From positions 2,976,001 to 3,040,000 of the forward strand of contig NZ_CP119779.1 in assembly GCF_029338195.1 (NCBI RefSeq): DNA of 64,000 bases, given 5' to 3'. Source of the DNA: Haloarcula litorea. GTDB lineage: Archaea; Halobacteriota; Halobacteria; Halobacteriales; Haloarculaceae. Shown in pieces: positions 37,546 through 46,769 of this stretch (position 1 is its first letter; each line of letters begins with the position of its first letter). The notes under the pieces are model-generated. The model did not search any database. It saw only the letters and a program-made list of their open reading frames with translations, and had not been told where the DNA came from. The position numbers and the translations under genes were made by a program.

Positions 37546-39816
37546 CTACTGGAACGTCCGACCGAACTTGTCGTCCTCGTCGCTCACGCCGGGTTCGGCG
37601 GTGTCGAACCGCTCCTCGATCTCGTCGTAGCGTTCCCGGGTCTTCTCCGTGACGCTGGGGCCGACCTCGTCGAGTGCCGTCTCGAAGTGGTCCATCGTCA
37701 CCCGGACGTTACTGACGGAGTCGCCGATCTCCTCGGGGTCCACGCTGTTGATGAACTCCCGGGTCGCGGCCATCGACGCCTCGCGCGCCACGGCCTCGAT
37801 GTCGGCACCGACGTACCCCTCGGTCCGCCGGGCGAGACTGTCGAGGTCCACGTCGTCGGCCAGGGGCTTGTCGCGGGTGTGGACGTCGAAGATGGCGCGC
37901 CGTGCGTCCTCGTCGGGGACGGGGACGTGGACGTGCCGGTCGAGCCGCCCCGGACGCAGGAGCGCGCTGTCGATGAGGTCCGGGCGGTTGGTGGTCGCGA
38001 CCACGACGACGTCCTCCATCTCCTCGATGCCGTCCAGTTCCGTCAGCAGTTGCGAGACGACGCGCTCGCCGACGCCGGAGTCGGTCTGCCCGCCGCCGCG
38101 TTCGGTCGCGATGGAGTCGATCTCGTCGAAGAACACCACCGTCGGGGCGTTCTCCCGGGCCTTGCTGAACACCTCGCGGACGCCCTTCTCGGACTCGCCG
38201 ACGAACTTGTTCAGCAGTTCCGGCCCCTTCACCGAGATGAAGTTCGACTGGGCCTCGTTGGCGACGGCCTTCGCCAGCAGCGTCTTCCCGGTGCCGGGCG
38301 GGCCGTACAGCAGGACCCCCTTGGCGGCTTCGAGGTCCATCGACTCGAAGACGTCGGGGTACTCCAGGGGCCACTGGATGGTCTCGCGGAGCCGCTCTTT
38401 GGTGTCGCCGAGTCCGCCGACGGAGTCCCAAGTCACGTCGGGGACCTCGACGAACACCTCCCGGAGCGCCGAGGGCTCGATGCCCTTCTTGGCCTCGCGG
38501 ACGTCGTCGTCGGTGATCTCCAGCTTCTCCAGGACCTCGGCGTCGATCTCGTCGGACTCGAGGTCCAGTTCCGGCCGGATGCGCCGGAGCGCGTTCATCG
38601 CCGACTCCTTGGTCAGGGAGGCGAGGTCCGCGCCGACGAAGCCGTGGGTGTTCTCGGCGTACTCGTCGAGATCGATGTCCTCGGCCAGGGGCATCCCGCG
38701 GGTGTGGACCTGCAGGATCTCCTTGCGGCCCTCCTTGTCGGGGACGCCGATCTCGATCTCTCGGTCGAACCGGCCGCCGCGGCGCAGCGCGGGGTCGATG
38801 GCGTCGACGCGGTTGGTCGCGCCGATGACGATGACCTGCCCGCGCTCCTCCAGTCCGTCCATCAGCGAGAGGAGCTGGGCGACGACGCGGCGTTCCACGT
38901 CGCCCTGGGTCTCGCCGCGCTTGGGCGCGATGGAGTCGATCTCGTCGATGAAGACGATGGCCGGCGACTGCTCGGAGGCCTCCTCGAAGACCTCGCGGAG
39001 CTGCTCCTCGCTCTCGCCGTAGTACTTCGACATAATCTCCGGCCCGGAGATGGTCGTGAAGTGGGCGTCGATCTCGTTGGCGACGGCCTTCGCCATCAGG
39101 GTCTTGCCGGTGCCCGGCGGGCCGTGCAGCAGGACGCCCTTCGGCGGCTCGATGCCGAGCTGCTGGAACAGCTCGGGGTGGCGCATCGGCAGCTCGATCA
39201 TCTCACGGACCTGTTCGAGCTCGTCGTCGAGGCCGCCGATGTCCTCGTAGGTCACGTCCGGCGAGCCGGTCTCACCCTCCGTGTCCTCGCCGCCACGGAT
39301 CTGCTCGGCCGGCTTCTCGCTGACCTGGATCTCCGTCTGGTCGGTGACGACGACGGTCCCGGCGGGGTCGGTCTCGGCGATCTTGAGCGGGATCTTCTGA
39401 CCCGACATCGACGACAGCGGGCCGAGGCCGAAGCTCACGGGGACGGTCTGTCCCTGCGTGACGGCCTGGCCGCTGAGGTTGTTGCGGATCATCGGGCCGA
39501 CGTTGCCACGGACCCGGAGGTTCTGGGGGAGCGCGACCGTGACGGCGGTGGCCGGCTTCACGTCGGCCTTCTCGACGGTGACGCCGTCGTCGATGCCGAC
39601 GCCGGCCTCCTGTCGGAGCTGGCCGTCGATCCGGACGATCCCCTTGCCCTCGTCCTCGGGGTAGCCCGGCCAGACGCGCGCGACGGCACGGCTCCCGCCG
39701 TCGAGAACGATGTAGTCGCCGTTCTCGAGGTCCATCTCGTCCATCGCCGCGCGGTCGATGGCCGCGAGCCCGCGCCCCGCGTCCTTCTGCTTGAGGGGTT
39801 TGACAGTGAGTTTCAT
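37546..39816 (-). CDS. cdc48: CDC48/VAT-type AAA ATPase
   Basis: A 756-residue unfoldase. The N-domain (double-psi barrel plus beta clam, residues 1-180) is followed by two AAA modules: Walker A GPPGTGKT at 232-239 and 505-512, Walker B with IVFIDEID and VVFFDEID, pore loops KYYGESE and KFVGESE, and arginine fingers in RGGRFDRE and RPGRLDR. It uses ATP to extract and unfold proteins, feeding the proteasome. It is translated in coupling with the small gene before it (TAATG). Full-length and highly typical. Confidence 0.96.
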   Translation of the reverse strand: MKLTVKPLKQKDAGRGLAAIDRAAMDEMDLENGDYIVLDGGSRAVARVWPGYPEDEGKGIVRIDGQLRQEAGVGIDDGVTVEKADVKPATAVTVALPQNLRVRGNVGPMIRNNLSGQAVTQGQTVPVSFGLGPLSSMSGQKIPLKIAETDPAGTVVVTDQTEIQVSEKPAEQIRGGEDTEGETGSPDVTYEDIGGLDDELEQVREMIELPMRHPELFQQLGIEPPKGVLLHGPPGTGKTLMAKAVANEIDAHFTTISGPEIMSKYYGESEEQLREVFEEASEQSPAIVFIDEIDSIAPKRGETQGDVERRVVAQLLSLMDGLEERGQVIVIGATNRVDAIDPALRRGGRFDREIEIGVPDKEGRKEILQVHTRGMPLAEDIDLDEYAENTHGFVGADLASLTKESAMNALRRIRPELDLESDEIDAEVLEKLEITDDDVREAKKGIEPSALREVFVEVPDVTWDSVGGLGDTKERLRETIQWPLEYPDVFESMDLEAAKGVLLYGPPGTGKTLLAKAVANEAQSNFISVKGPELLNKFVGESEKGVREVFSKARENAPTVVFFDEIDSIATERGGGQTDSGVGERVVSQLLTELDGIEEMEDVVVVATTNRPDLIDSALLRPGRLDRHVHVPVPDEDARRAIFDVHTRDKPLADDVDLDSLARRTEGYVGADIEAVAREASMAATREFINSVDPEEIGDSVSNVRVTMDHFETALDEVGPSVTEKTRERYDEIEERFDTAEPGVSDEDDKFGRTFQ

Positions 39817-40055
39817 TAGATGTCCTCCTCGTCCGACAGTTCGATAGTGAGGACGCCGTTGTTGATAAACGCTCGTGCGCCCTCGGGGACGTCCTGTTCG
39901 CGTTGCTCGTCGTCCGCCACGACGATGACCGTCCCGTCGACGACGTCCACGCTGGCGTCCGTCTCGGGACCCACGTCCGCCGCGAGCACGACGCTGTCGT
40001 CGTACTCGAACCGGCGGAGCGGCGTCTCGTCGAACAGCTGCTGTTCTGTATTCAT
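39816..40055 (-). CDS. small Hsp20-like (DUF7127-type) protein upstream of CDC48
   Basis: A 79-residue acidic protein starting [20 protein letters not shown]. The alternating strands ([22 protein letters not shown]) and the terminal [13 protein letters not shown] resemble the beta-sandwich of small heat-shock proteins, which end in the same NGVLTI motif. Its stop overlaps the CDC48 start by 1 nt, so both are made from one message. A role as cofactor or substrate adaptor for CDC48 is inference from coupling. ATG 40055 is chosen because it follows the TATA box by 29 nt. Confidence 0.75.
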   Translation of the reverse strand: MNTEQQLFDETPLRRFEYDDSVVLAADVGPETDASVDVVDGTVIVVADDEQREQDVPEGARAFINNGVLTIELSDEEDI

Positions 40056-40080
40056 CCTAACTACAAGTAACCGCCATAAG

Positions 40081-40088
40081 TATATAAA
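40081..40088 (-). promoter_or_regulatory. TATA box of the CDC48 operon
   Basis: TTTATATA on the minus strand, inside the AT-rich 40076-40091. It is centred about 29 nt before ATG 40055, predicting a leaderless bicistronic message. Confidence 0.7.
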
Positions 40089-40215
40089 TCTATCGCTCAA
40101 AACCGCAATACGGCGTCGTTTGCCGGTTAGTTGCTTGATTGCGGTTCACACCGATCGGACGACGGCGGTCCGGCTCGACCGTCGTTTTATCGGGGCCGCG
40201 AGCGTCTCCCGCGGT

Positions 40216-40998
40216 ATGGAGACCGTCACACACGACGGACGGGCGACCGCGTATCGGGTCGTCGAGGGCGACGGGACGGGTCCCACGGCCCTGTACGTCC
40301 ACGGCAGCGGCGCGACACACCGAGCGTGGGTGCGACAGTACGGACCGGACGGACCGTCCCACCCTGCCGTCGCGCTCGACCTCAGCGGCCACGGGGACTC
40401 AGAGGACGTGGCGACGGCGGCGGGGCCGGCCACGCTGGACGCGTACGTCGAGGACACCGTCGCCGTCGCGGCGGCCACCGACGCGGACGTGCTCGTCGGG
40501 AACTCCCTGGGCGGTGCGGTCGCACAGCGGGTCGCCATCGAGAGTGACTGGTCGCCCGAAGCGCTCGTCCTCGTCGGCACCGGCCCGTCGCTGCCGGTGT
40601 ACGACGGTCTGCGAGAGTGGCTGACCGACGACTTCGAGCGCGCCGTCGAGTTCCTCCACGGCCGGGACCGCCTGTTCCACGACGCGGACGAGGCGCTGCT
40701 TGACCGGTCCCGCAGCGAGATGCGCGAGACGGGTCAGGCGGTGACCCGCCGCGACTTCCTCACCTGCCATCGGTTCGACGTGACGGACCGGCTCTCGGCG
40801 ATCGACGTCCCGACGCTGGCCGTCTGTGGCGAACACGACCAGCTCACCCCCCGGGCGTACCACGAGCGGCTGGCCCGGGAGATCCCCGACGGGGAGTTCG
40901 CGTTCGTCCCCGACGCCGCCCACCTGACGATGCTGGAGGCTCCCGACGCGTTCAACGACGTCGTCGCGGAGTTCCTCGCGGCGCGCGCCGACGGGTGA
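40216..40998 (+). CDS. alpha/beta-fold hydrolase
   Basis: A 260-residue cytosolic hydrolase. The oxyanion segment is YVHGSGATHRAW, the nucleophile elbow is GNSLGGAV, the acid lies in CGEHDQLTPRAYHER and the catalytic His in DAAHLTMLEAP. Family members hydrolyse esters, lactones or peroxides; the substrate is unknown. ATG 40216 follows a TTTTATC box by about 30 nt. Convergent with the phosphatidyltransferase gene. Confidence 0.88.
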   Translation: METVTHDGRATAYRVVEGDGTGPTALYVHGSGATHRAWVRQYGPDGPSHPAVALDLSGHGDSEDVATAAGPATLDAYVEDTVAVAAATDADVLVGNSLGGAVAQRVAIESDWSPEALVLVGTGPSLPVYDGLREWLTDDFERAVEFLHGRDRLFHDADEALLDRSRSEMRETGQAVTRRDFLTCHRFDVTDRLSAIDVPTLAVCGEHDQLTPRAYHERLAREIPDGEFAFVPDAAHLTMLEAPDAFNDVVAEFLAARADG

Positions 40999-41007
40999 GC
41001 GGCACCG

Positions 41008-41694
41008 TCAGTCAGGCCAGTAGTACCGCGGCCCGAGCGCGAAAAAGAGGAGGGCGACGACGAGCATAATCCGGGGGGCCACACGGCCCAGCGCCCTCGG
41101 GGCGACGACGGACCCGAACAGCACGACCCCCATCGGACCGACCGCCTTCACCCCGGGCTTGGGGTAGTCGAACGGCGCGATCTGCGCCACGGCGAGGACG
41201 GTCATCCCGCCCGCGACGACGAACGGGGTCTGGACGCCGGCGAGGTAGGCGGTCGCGAGGACAATCGCACCCAGGGCGTTCGGCATCCCCGGTCGCTCGT
41301 CGGCCCCGTCGACGTACGTCGAGTAGAACGCGGTCCGGACGACCGAGAGGACGGCGTACAGCGACGCGACGAGGAGAGTCCCGGTGAGGGCGAGGACGCC
41401 GACGGAGCCCGCGCCGCCGACGGCGTCGGTCAGCAGGACGTAGACGAACAGGCTGGGCGTCACGCCGAACGAGACGACGTCGGTGATGGAGTCCAGCAGC
41501 GGCCCGACCTCGGAACTGTCGCTCGTCCGGGCGACGATCCCGTCCAGCGCGTCGACGATGACGGCCACGAGGAGGAGGCGAGCGGCGAGGTGGAGGTCGG
41601 CGAACGCCACCGCGCCGGCCGCGAACCCGACGACGGCGTTGACCAGCGTGACCGCGTCGGCGACACTGAGTCTGCGAGTGACCTCGAAGCCCAT
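41008..41694 (-). CDS. pssA: CDP-alcohol phosphatidyltransferase, archaetidylserine synthase type
   Basis: A 228-residue membrane enzyme with about 6-8 helices. The CDP-alcohol motif is DGIVAR (51-56) followed by G64, D68 and D72 in GPLLDSITD; the segment DSITDVVSFGVTP is the hallmark of serine-type (PssA) members. Only seven residues lie between AR and G instead of the usual eight, a small oddity. It would join L-serine to CDP-archaeol. In haloarchaea such an enzyme acts with archaeosortase-dependent lipid anchoring of S-layer protein. ATG 41694 is preceded by a TATA-like TTTGATAT. Confidence 0.8.
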   Translation of the reverse strand: MGFEVTRRLSVADAVTLVNAVVGFAAGAVAFADLHLAARLLLVAVIVDALDGIVARTSDSSEVGPLLDSITDVVSFGVTPSLFVYVLLTDAVGGAGSVGVLALTGTLLVASLYAVLSVVRTAFYSTYVDGADERPGMPNALGAIVLATAYLAGVQTPFVVAGGMTVLAVAQIAPFDYPKPGVKAVGPMGVVLFGSVVAPRALGRVAPRIMLVVALLFFALGPRYYWPD

Positions 41695-41740
41695 GCCGGT
41701 CCGGTGGGGGACCGCCCATATCAAACGGTCGGAACGCGGC

Positions 41741-42424
41741 CTACTCCTCGGACAGGTCGTGGCCGACGACGAGCCGGGCCGCCGTCGCGAGCGTCCCCGT
41801 GACGAGCAGGTACAGCTGCCAGCCGCCGCGGACGACGGGGAAGATCCGGTCGACGTTCTCCGGCTCCGCCTGCCCGGGGTTGGGGTCGACGCCGGTGTCC
41901 ATCTGGACGGTGCTCGTGTTGCCGATGGACTTCAGGGAGGGGCCGCCACCGCCGCCACCGCTCCCTGATCCGCCGCCCCCGGTGTTCCACTCGACGAACG
42001 TCTGGACGATGCCCCGCTGGCTGGACAGCTCCAGTCTCCCCCGGAAGACGTAGAACTCGTCGTGGATGGGCCACAGCAGGTTCGCGCCGCCGGTCACCGC
42101 GTCGAAGAGGACGTGGCCGACCGCGTAGGTGAACACACAGAACCACGCCACACGCACGCCGTAGGCACCCCAGCGCGACCGAACGTACGACTCCTCGCGG
42201 CCGTACAGGTCGACCGCGAGGACGACGGCGAGGACGGCGGGGATGACGAGGTTCGTCGTCGCCGTGCGGTGGCCGGCCTGCGAGACGAGGCCGATGAACG
42301 CGTCCACGTCGGGGAACGTGACGACGGCCAGCGAGAGCAACAGCGAGCGGCGGTCGAACGCAGCACCGAGCAGCGTCGCCGCCAGCAGACCCACCAGCGC
42401 GTAGTGGACGACCAGCGATGGCAT
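41741..42424 (-). CDS. membrane-bound metal-dependent hydrolase (YdjM/DUF457 type)
   Basis: A 227-residue protein with about five helices. It starts MPSLVVHYALVGLLAA, and the family metal motif is seen as FPDVDAFIG plus GHRTATTN and later GHVLFDAVTGGANLLWPI. Residues around 150-165 are an almost pure Gly/Ser tract (GGGGSGSGGGGGG) inside an exterior loop, an unusual low-complexity insertion. The enzymatic activity of the family is unproven. Adjacent to the phosphatidyltransferase gene on the same strand, 46 bp upstream. Confidence 0.8.
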   Translation of the reverse strand: MPSLVVHYALVGLLAATLLGAAFDRRSLLLSLAVVTFPDVDAFIGLVSQAGHRTATTNLVIPAVLAVVLAVDLYGREESYVRSRWGAYGVRVAWFCVFTYAVGHVLFDAVTGGANLLWPIHDEFYVFRGRLELSSQRGIVQTFVEWNTGGGGSGSGGGGGGPSLKSIGNTSTVQMDTGVDPNPGQAEPENVDRIFPVVRGGWQLYLLVTGTLATAARLVVGHDLSEE

Positions 42425-42509
42425 ACTCCGTCAATTCGACAGGAGGAGAATGAGTGTTGTGGTGGGGTACCACACCATCGCCCGGCCGCGGACGGCGACA
42501 CCGACCGCG

Positions 42510-42911
42510 CTACGCCTCGTGCTCGGCGATCAGGTCCCGCAGTGTCGCCTCGTCCTGGACGCCGACGAGCCGCTCGACGACCTCGCCGTCGACGTAGAGG
42601 AAAAGCGCCGGGATCCCGCGGACGCCGTGTCGCTGTGCGACGTCCTGGTGTTCGTCCACGTCGACCTTCGCGACGACGGCGGCGGTCTCTGCGGCGATTG
42701 CCTCGACGGTCGGCGCGAGCATCTTGCAGGGGCCACACCAGTCGGCGTAACAGTCCACGAGCACGAGGCGGTTGTCGCTCACGAGTTCCTCGAAGTGGGC
42801 CGTGCTCTCGACGTGGACCGGTTCGTCCGGGCTCGTCGCCCGATCGCGGAGCCGCTCTCGCTTTGCCTCTCGGATCGCCTCCCGCTCTGTATCGTCGGCA
42901 GCGTCGCTCAT
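42510..42911 (-). CDS. thioredoxin-family protein
   Basis: A 133-residue cytosolic protein. A charged helical extension of about 45 residues (EREAIREAKRERLRDRA) precedes a complete thioredoxin fold with the WCGPCK active site, the cis-proline in GIPALFLY, and the terminal helix. It reduces disulphides in cytosolic proteins. ATG 42911 follows a TTTAAC promoter-like patch. Confidence 0.92.
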   Translation of the reverse strand: MSDAADDTEREAIREAKRERLRDRATSPDEPVHVESTAHFEELVSDNRLVLVDCYADWCGPCKMLAPTVEAIAAETAAVVAKVDVDEHQDVAQRHGVRGIPALFLYVDGEVVERLVGVQDEATLRDLIAEHEA

Positions 42912-42972
42912 ACGCCATCGTACGTGCCGACTCCGTTTAACCGCTCCGAGCGTGTGCCGGCCACGCACAGCC

Positions 42973-43398
42973 TCAGGCGAGTTCCGTCGCGCGCCGCCGG
43001 AGCCCGACGTTCATCTGCTCGAACCCGCGACGGAGCCGGCGGTCCAGCCGGCCGACGACCCGGCCGGCCAGCGGGCCGTCGACGGTCTCGGTCTGGACGA
43101 ACCGGGTCCCCCCGTCGTCGGTCGGTTCGAGGCGAAAGACGTGTTCGGCGTCGAACCCCAGCAGAGACGACTCCCAGCGCAGTTCCCGTTCCGGCTCGAC
43201 GGCCGTGATCGTCGGCGAGAACGAGACCGTCGGCAGACCGGGGACCGACAGCCGTGCGGCGACCGTCTCGCCGGCCTCGAGGTCCCCGCTGACCGTCAGC
43301 AGGGTGTTCCACCGAGGGTAGGCGTCGGTGTCCGTCAGGACCTCCCAGACGACCGCTGGCGGCGCGGGCACCTCGACGCTCGCCGATATCTCCGGCAT
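42973..43398 (-). CDS. SRPBCC (START-like) family protein
   Basis: A 141-residue helix-grip protein. It begins EISASVEVPAPPAVVWEVLTDTDAYPRWN, the standard polyketide-cyclase/START opening, followed by strands around the hydrophobic cavity and a C-terminal helix (RVVGRLDRRLRRGFEQMN). It binds a small hydrophobic ligand that cannot be named. It is divergent from the DCC1-like gene with about 90 bp between the starts. Confidence 0.88.
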   Translation of the reverse strand: MPEISASVEVPAPPAVVWEVLTDTDAYPRWNTLLTVSGDLEAGETVAARLSVPGLPTVSFSPTITAVEPERELRWESSLLGFDAEHVFRLEPTDDGGTRFVQTETVDGPLAGRVVGRLDRRLRRGFEQMNVGLRRRATELA

Positions 43399-43489
43399 CG
43401 GCCGGGCGTTGGGAGTCGCCCGGCAAAAATCCTCGTCTGCGGCGGGCGCTCGTGCCGGACTTATGCGGCTACGGCACGTACGGTCCCGT

Positions 43490-43927
43490 ATGGCCCGCTT
43501 CGGGAGCGTCCTGATCTACGACGGCGAGTGTCCGTACTGCTCCGTGGCCGCCCGCGCGCTGCGGGAACTCGACGAGGTGGGGGCGATCTCGTGGTACGAC
43601 GACCGCGCGCAGTCGTTCCTCGACGCCCAGTTCGGCGACACGCCGTTCGCGATGGTCCTCGTCGACGCCGACGAGGGGCGCGTCCACGCCGGCCGCGCCG
43701 CGGCCGAGGAACTGGCCGGTCGCGCGGGGATGCCCGGCATCGTCGGGTCGCTCGTCCGGGACAACTACGAGCGCATCGCGACGGCCGTCGGGCTGGCCAG
43801 CGGGCGGGGCCGGGACCCCGACGACTACCACGAGACGTATCCGCTCTCCGAGGGCGGACGCGACGCCTTCGACGCGCTCGCCGGGGCCGCCGAACGCCGG
43901 GACGGCTCGTCGGGGACCATCGCCTGA
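43490..43927 (+). CDS. DCC1-like thiol-disulfide oxidoreductase (DUF393)
   Basis: A 145-residue protein with the DUF393 hallmark DGECPYCSVAARAL at residues 10-23, giving a CxxC redox pair in a thioredoxin-like fold. The family lacks a defined substrate. ATG 43490 was chosen because the frame upstream is antisense to the SRPBCC gene. Acidic and soluble. Confidence 0.88.
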   Translation: MARFGSVLIYDGECPYCSVAARALRELDEVGAISWYDDRAQSFLDAQFGDTPFAMVLVDADEGRVHAGRAAAEELAGRAGMPGIVGSLVRDNYERIATAVGLASGRGRDPDDYHETYPLSEGGRDAFDALAGAAERRDGSSGTIA

Positions 43928-44061
43928 GACGCCCGCTCCCGGTCCGACTGCCGACGCCCGGGCGACGACGCTCCGTTCGGTTAGCTCACGCTGCAGCGGT
44001 CCGTCTGACGCCTGCCCGACGGCACTGAAAGTTTAAGACCCGCCCGACCCAGCAGTTCGGT

Positions 44062-44367
44062 ATGGACAAGGAGCGCGTCCCACAGGAGATCACGACGCTG
44101 GTCGGCCGCGAGGTGTACTCCAACAACGGGGTCTTCGTCGGCGAGGTGGAGGACCTCCGGCTGAACCTCGACCGCGAGTCGGTGACCGGGCTGGCGCTAC
44201 ACCAGCTCAACAACGAACTGTTCAGCGCGGAGACACGGAGCTCCCGGGGCGTCATCCTCCCGTACCGGTGGGTCCAGGCCGTCGGCGACGTCGTCATCGT
44301 CAACGACATCGTCGAGCGGCTCGGGCAACCGGAGTCCGACGACGACGAGGAAGAGGTCCCCGCCTAG
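44062..44367 (+). CDS. PRC-barrel domain protein
   Basis: A 101-residue protein. The PRC barrel is seen in VGREVYSNNGVFVGEVEDLRL and ILPYRWVQAVGDVVIV, followed by a short acidic tail. Stand-alone PRC proteins of this type in archaea are associated with RNA metabolism and with cell division (CdpB type); which group this belongs to cannot be told. A TTTAAGA box lies about 30 nt upstream. Its stop overlaps the stop of the DHH gene by 4 bp. Confidence 0.88.
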   Translation: MDKERVPQEITTLVGREVYSNNGVFVGEVEDLRLNLDRESVTGLALHQLNNELFSAETRSSRGVILPYRWVQAVGDVVIVNDIVERLGQPESDDDEEEVPA

Positions 44368-45824
44368 TTCCCGTTCGGGCTCTCGCCGCCCGAACTGTCG
44401 ACGCCCATCGCCTCGAACAGTTTCCGCTTGACGGCTTCTTCGGTCAGTTCCAGCAGCGTGTCCCGGTTGTCGTCGCTGGTGTCCAGCCCGGTGAAGATCC
44501 CCAGCGGGATCTCCACGCTGGCGTCGGTGGAGTGGCCCGCCGTCTCGCCCATATCGCCGAAGGCGTCCGAGAGCACCTTCCCGATGTTCATCCGGATGTC
44601 CTTCGAGCGGGCCGCGAGATAGATGGTGTCGTCGGCGATGGCGAACACGGCCGTCGTCGTGATCCCCTCCAGGTTCAGGAGGTGCTGTGCGGCCTGTGAG
44701 AGCGCGTCACGGTCGCGGATGAAGCCGGCGTTCGAGACGAGGTGGCTCCCCTGGACCTCGCGGTTGCGGATGGCCTCGGCGAGCACGTCCAGCGTCTCCG
44801 GGCTCATCGACGGCGACTCGACCTGTTCCAGCGTGTCGTGGTCGGCGAAGGGATAGAGGTAGGCCGCGGCCGTCAGGTCCGCCGGCGTGGTGTCGCGCTT
44901 GAAGTCCAGCGTCTCCGCCCGGATGCCGTACAGCAGCGCGGTGGCGACGGTCTGGTCCAGCGAGAGGTCAAGCTCCTGGATGTACTTCGTCAGGATGGTC
45001 GAGGTGGCCGAGACGTTCGGCCGGATGTCCGAGAACGCCACGTCGTGGTCGTGATCGTGCTCGTAGTGGTCGACGATGATGTCGATGTCGTCGATGTCGG
45101 GTTCGCCGCCCTTGGCCACGTCGACCAGGGCGAAGGTGTCGTAGTCGGCGAGGTCGACGGCCTCGCGAGCGGACAGTTCGATCCCGAGCAGATTGACGAA
45201 CGCGCGGTTCTCCTGGTGCCCGATCTCCCCCTCGTAGATGATGTCGGCCGCCACGTCGCGACTCTCGGCGATGGCTCGGAGCGCCGCGGCCGACGCGATC
45301 GAGTCGGGGTCCGGCGAGCGGTGGATGAGAATCGCCATCCGCTCGCCCGTCCCGTCGATGACGTCAGCCAGCTGCGTGGCGCGGTACTCCAGTTCGCCGG
45401 TCTCCAGCGCCCGGAGCGCCGAGTCCGCGATGACCGACGAGGGGTTGATGACGACGTCGGCACCCAGGTCCGTCAGTTCGTCGGCGGAGACCGGGTCGTC
45501 GGCCCGGGCGACGATGAACTGCTCGCCGTCACCCGCCCGGATGGCACGGACCGCCTCGGCGTTGGCGTTGACGTCGGAGGACATGATGAGGATCACGTCG
45601 CGGTCCGCGACGGTGTCGACGATGTCGTCCTCGGCGATGTCGGCCTGCTTGGCGTTCAGGTCCTGATCCCGCAGCGCTTCCACTCGCCCCTCGTCGGCGT
45701 CGAGGATGAGCACGTCCTTCCCCTCGTTGACGAGCTCCTCCGCCACGGCGTGGCCTACGCTCCCACACCCCAGGATCGCGTACGTGGACATCGAGGCCAT
45801 CGTGATGCCGCTGGCTGCACTCAT
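44364..45824 (-). CDS. TrkA-N plus DHH-family phosphoesterase
   Basis: A 486-residue fusion. Residues 15-140 form a Rossmann TrkA-N domain (ILGCGSVGHAVAEEL, then VLILDADEGRVEAL). Residues 160-330 are the DHH domain (HRSPDPDSIASAAALRAI, DYDTFALVDVAKGG, IIVDHYEHDHDHD), and the C-terminus holds a DHHA1 region with GETAGHSTDASVE. NrnA-like members hydrolyse short RNA or pAp, while archaeal ones include cyclic-di-AMP or oligonucleotide enzymes. The nucleotide-binding TrkA-N part suggests ligand control. This fusion is common in archaea. Upstream is a short AT-rich promoter before ATG 45824. Confidence 0.88.
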   Translation of the reverse strand: MSAASGITMASMSTYAILGCGSVGHAVAEELVNEGKDVLILDADEGRVEALRDQDLNAKQADIAEDDIVDTVADRDVILIMSSDVNANAEAVRAIRAGDGEQFIVARADDPVSADELTDLGADVVINPSSVIADSALRALETGELEYRATQLADVIDGTGERMAILIHRSPDPDSIASAAALRAIAESRDVAADIIYEGEIGHQENRAFVNLLGIELSAREAVDLADYDTFALVDVAKGGEPDIDDIDIIVDHYEHDHDHDVAFSDIRPNVSATSTILTKYIQELDLSLDQTVATALLYGIRAETLDFKRDTTPADLTAAAYLYPFADHDTLEQVESPSMSPETLDVLAEAIRNREVQGSHLVSNAGFIRDRDALSQAAQHLLNLEGITTTAVFAIADDTIYLAARSKDIRMNIGKVLSDAFGDMGETAGHSTDASVEIPLGIFTGLDTSDDNRDTLLELTEEAVKRKLFEAMGVDSSGGESPNGN

Positions 45825-45987
45825 TAGGCTCTCGTGGGGTCGGGACCCACTTATATCACAGTGTCTCCCGGTCAGTCCGGCGGTGGGGGTCGGTCGGCGG
45901 CCGTCACCGCCGTTGGGACCACATCGCCCACGTCGGGCGGTTCGAAAGGAAACGTATTTACAAACCCCTGCGTAACACTGGGACGCA

Positions 45988-46061
45988 GGGCCGATAGCTC
46001 AGTCTGGCAGAGCGACGGCCTCTTAAGCCGTCGGTCGAGGGTTCAAATCCCTTTCGGCCCG
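45988..46061 (+). tRNA. tRNA-Lys (anticodon CTT)
   Basis: Acceptor strands GGGCCGA and TCGGCCC pair over 7 bp, with discriminator G. The D arm is AGCTCAGTCTGGCAGAGC, the anticodon loop CTCTTAA (anticodon CTT, Lys), and the T arm GAGGGTTCAAATCCCTT. 74 nt, no intron, CCA not encoded. An ATTTAC TATA-like element lies about 35 bp upstream. Confidence 0.92.
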
Positions 46062-46170
46062 CTTCTGCGACGAACGGACGTGAGGAGCGAGGCGTTTATA
46101 AAGGGATTCGAATCAGGGAGGAGCTTTGCTCCGACCGTGGTTCAAATCCCTTTCGGCCCGCTTCTGCGAC
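46040..46170. repeat. 32-bp direct repeat of the tRNA-Lys 3' end
   Basis: The exact 32-bp sequence GGTTCAAATCCC ... CTTCTGCGAC occurs at 46040-46071 (T arm, acceptor end and 10 bp beyond tRNA-Lys) and again at 46139-46170. The 67 bp between them hold an AT-rich patch and a small GGAGC-TTT-GCTCC hairpin. This is the form of attL/attR sites left by a tRNA-targeting integrase, here with almost nothing between them. Confidence 0.85.
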
Positions 46171-46237
46171 CCGACCGCCGGCCAGCCACGGGACGATCCA
46201 GTGACGCAGGCGGCAACCGATCCGACGAGCAGAGCGA

Positions 46238-46675
46238 CTAGCCGAGCCGTTTCTCCATCGCGACGTGGGGGATGCCCGCCTCCTCGAACTCCTCGCCGTG
46301 TGCCTCGTAGCCGAGTTGTTCGTAGAACCCGCGCACGTGGGTCTGGGCGTGCAGCTGTGCCTCGACCGCACCGGCGTCGGCCGCGACCCGCTCGGCGACG
46401 CGCATCACTCCCTGTCCGAGGCCCTCGCCGCGGTAGTCGTCGAGGACCGCCACGCGCTCGACCTTGACCGTCGCGTCGTCGACGAACCGGAGCCGGGTCG
46501 TCGCGACGGGGCTCCCGTCGACAGCTCCGAGCACGTGGGTCGCGTCAGTGTCCTTGCCGTCCATCTCCTCGGCCTCGCTGACGCCCTGCTCCTCGATGAA
46601 GACGGCGCGACGGACCGTCTTCGCGCGGTCGACGAGGGCGGGGTCGTCACCGACGAACCACTCCGGGGACGTCAT
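46238..46675 (-). CDS. GNAT family N-acetyltransferase
   Basis: A 145-residue acetyltransferase. It opens with the ElaA-like VRRAVFIEEQGVSEAEEMDGKD; the acetyl-CoA loop is VLDDYRGEGLGQGVM; the end has YEQLGYEAHGEEFEEAGIPHVAMEK. The acceptor substrate is unknown. ATG 46675 is chosen because the open frame upstream is not conserved-looking. Divergent from the gene at 46770. Confidence 0.9.
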   Translation of the reverse strand: MTSPEWFVGDDPALVDRAKTVRRAVFIEEQGVSEAEEMDGKDTDATHVLGAVDGSPVATTRLRFVDDATVKVERVAVLDDYRGEGLGQGVMRVAERVAADAGAVEAQLHAQTHVRGFYEQLGYEAHGEEFEEAGIPHVAMEKRLG

Positions 46676-46769
46676 ATCGGCACCTCGCGTCCCCGGGGGG
46701 AGTAGCTTGCGTTCTCGAACGTGACACCGATCGTAAACGACTCCAGGGGAGAGGTCCAACGACGCACGT

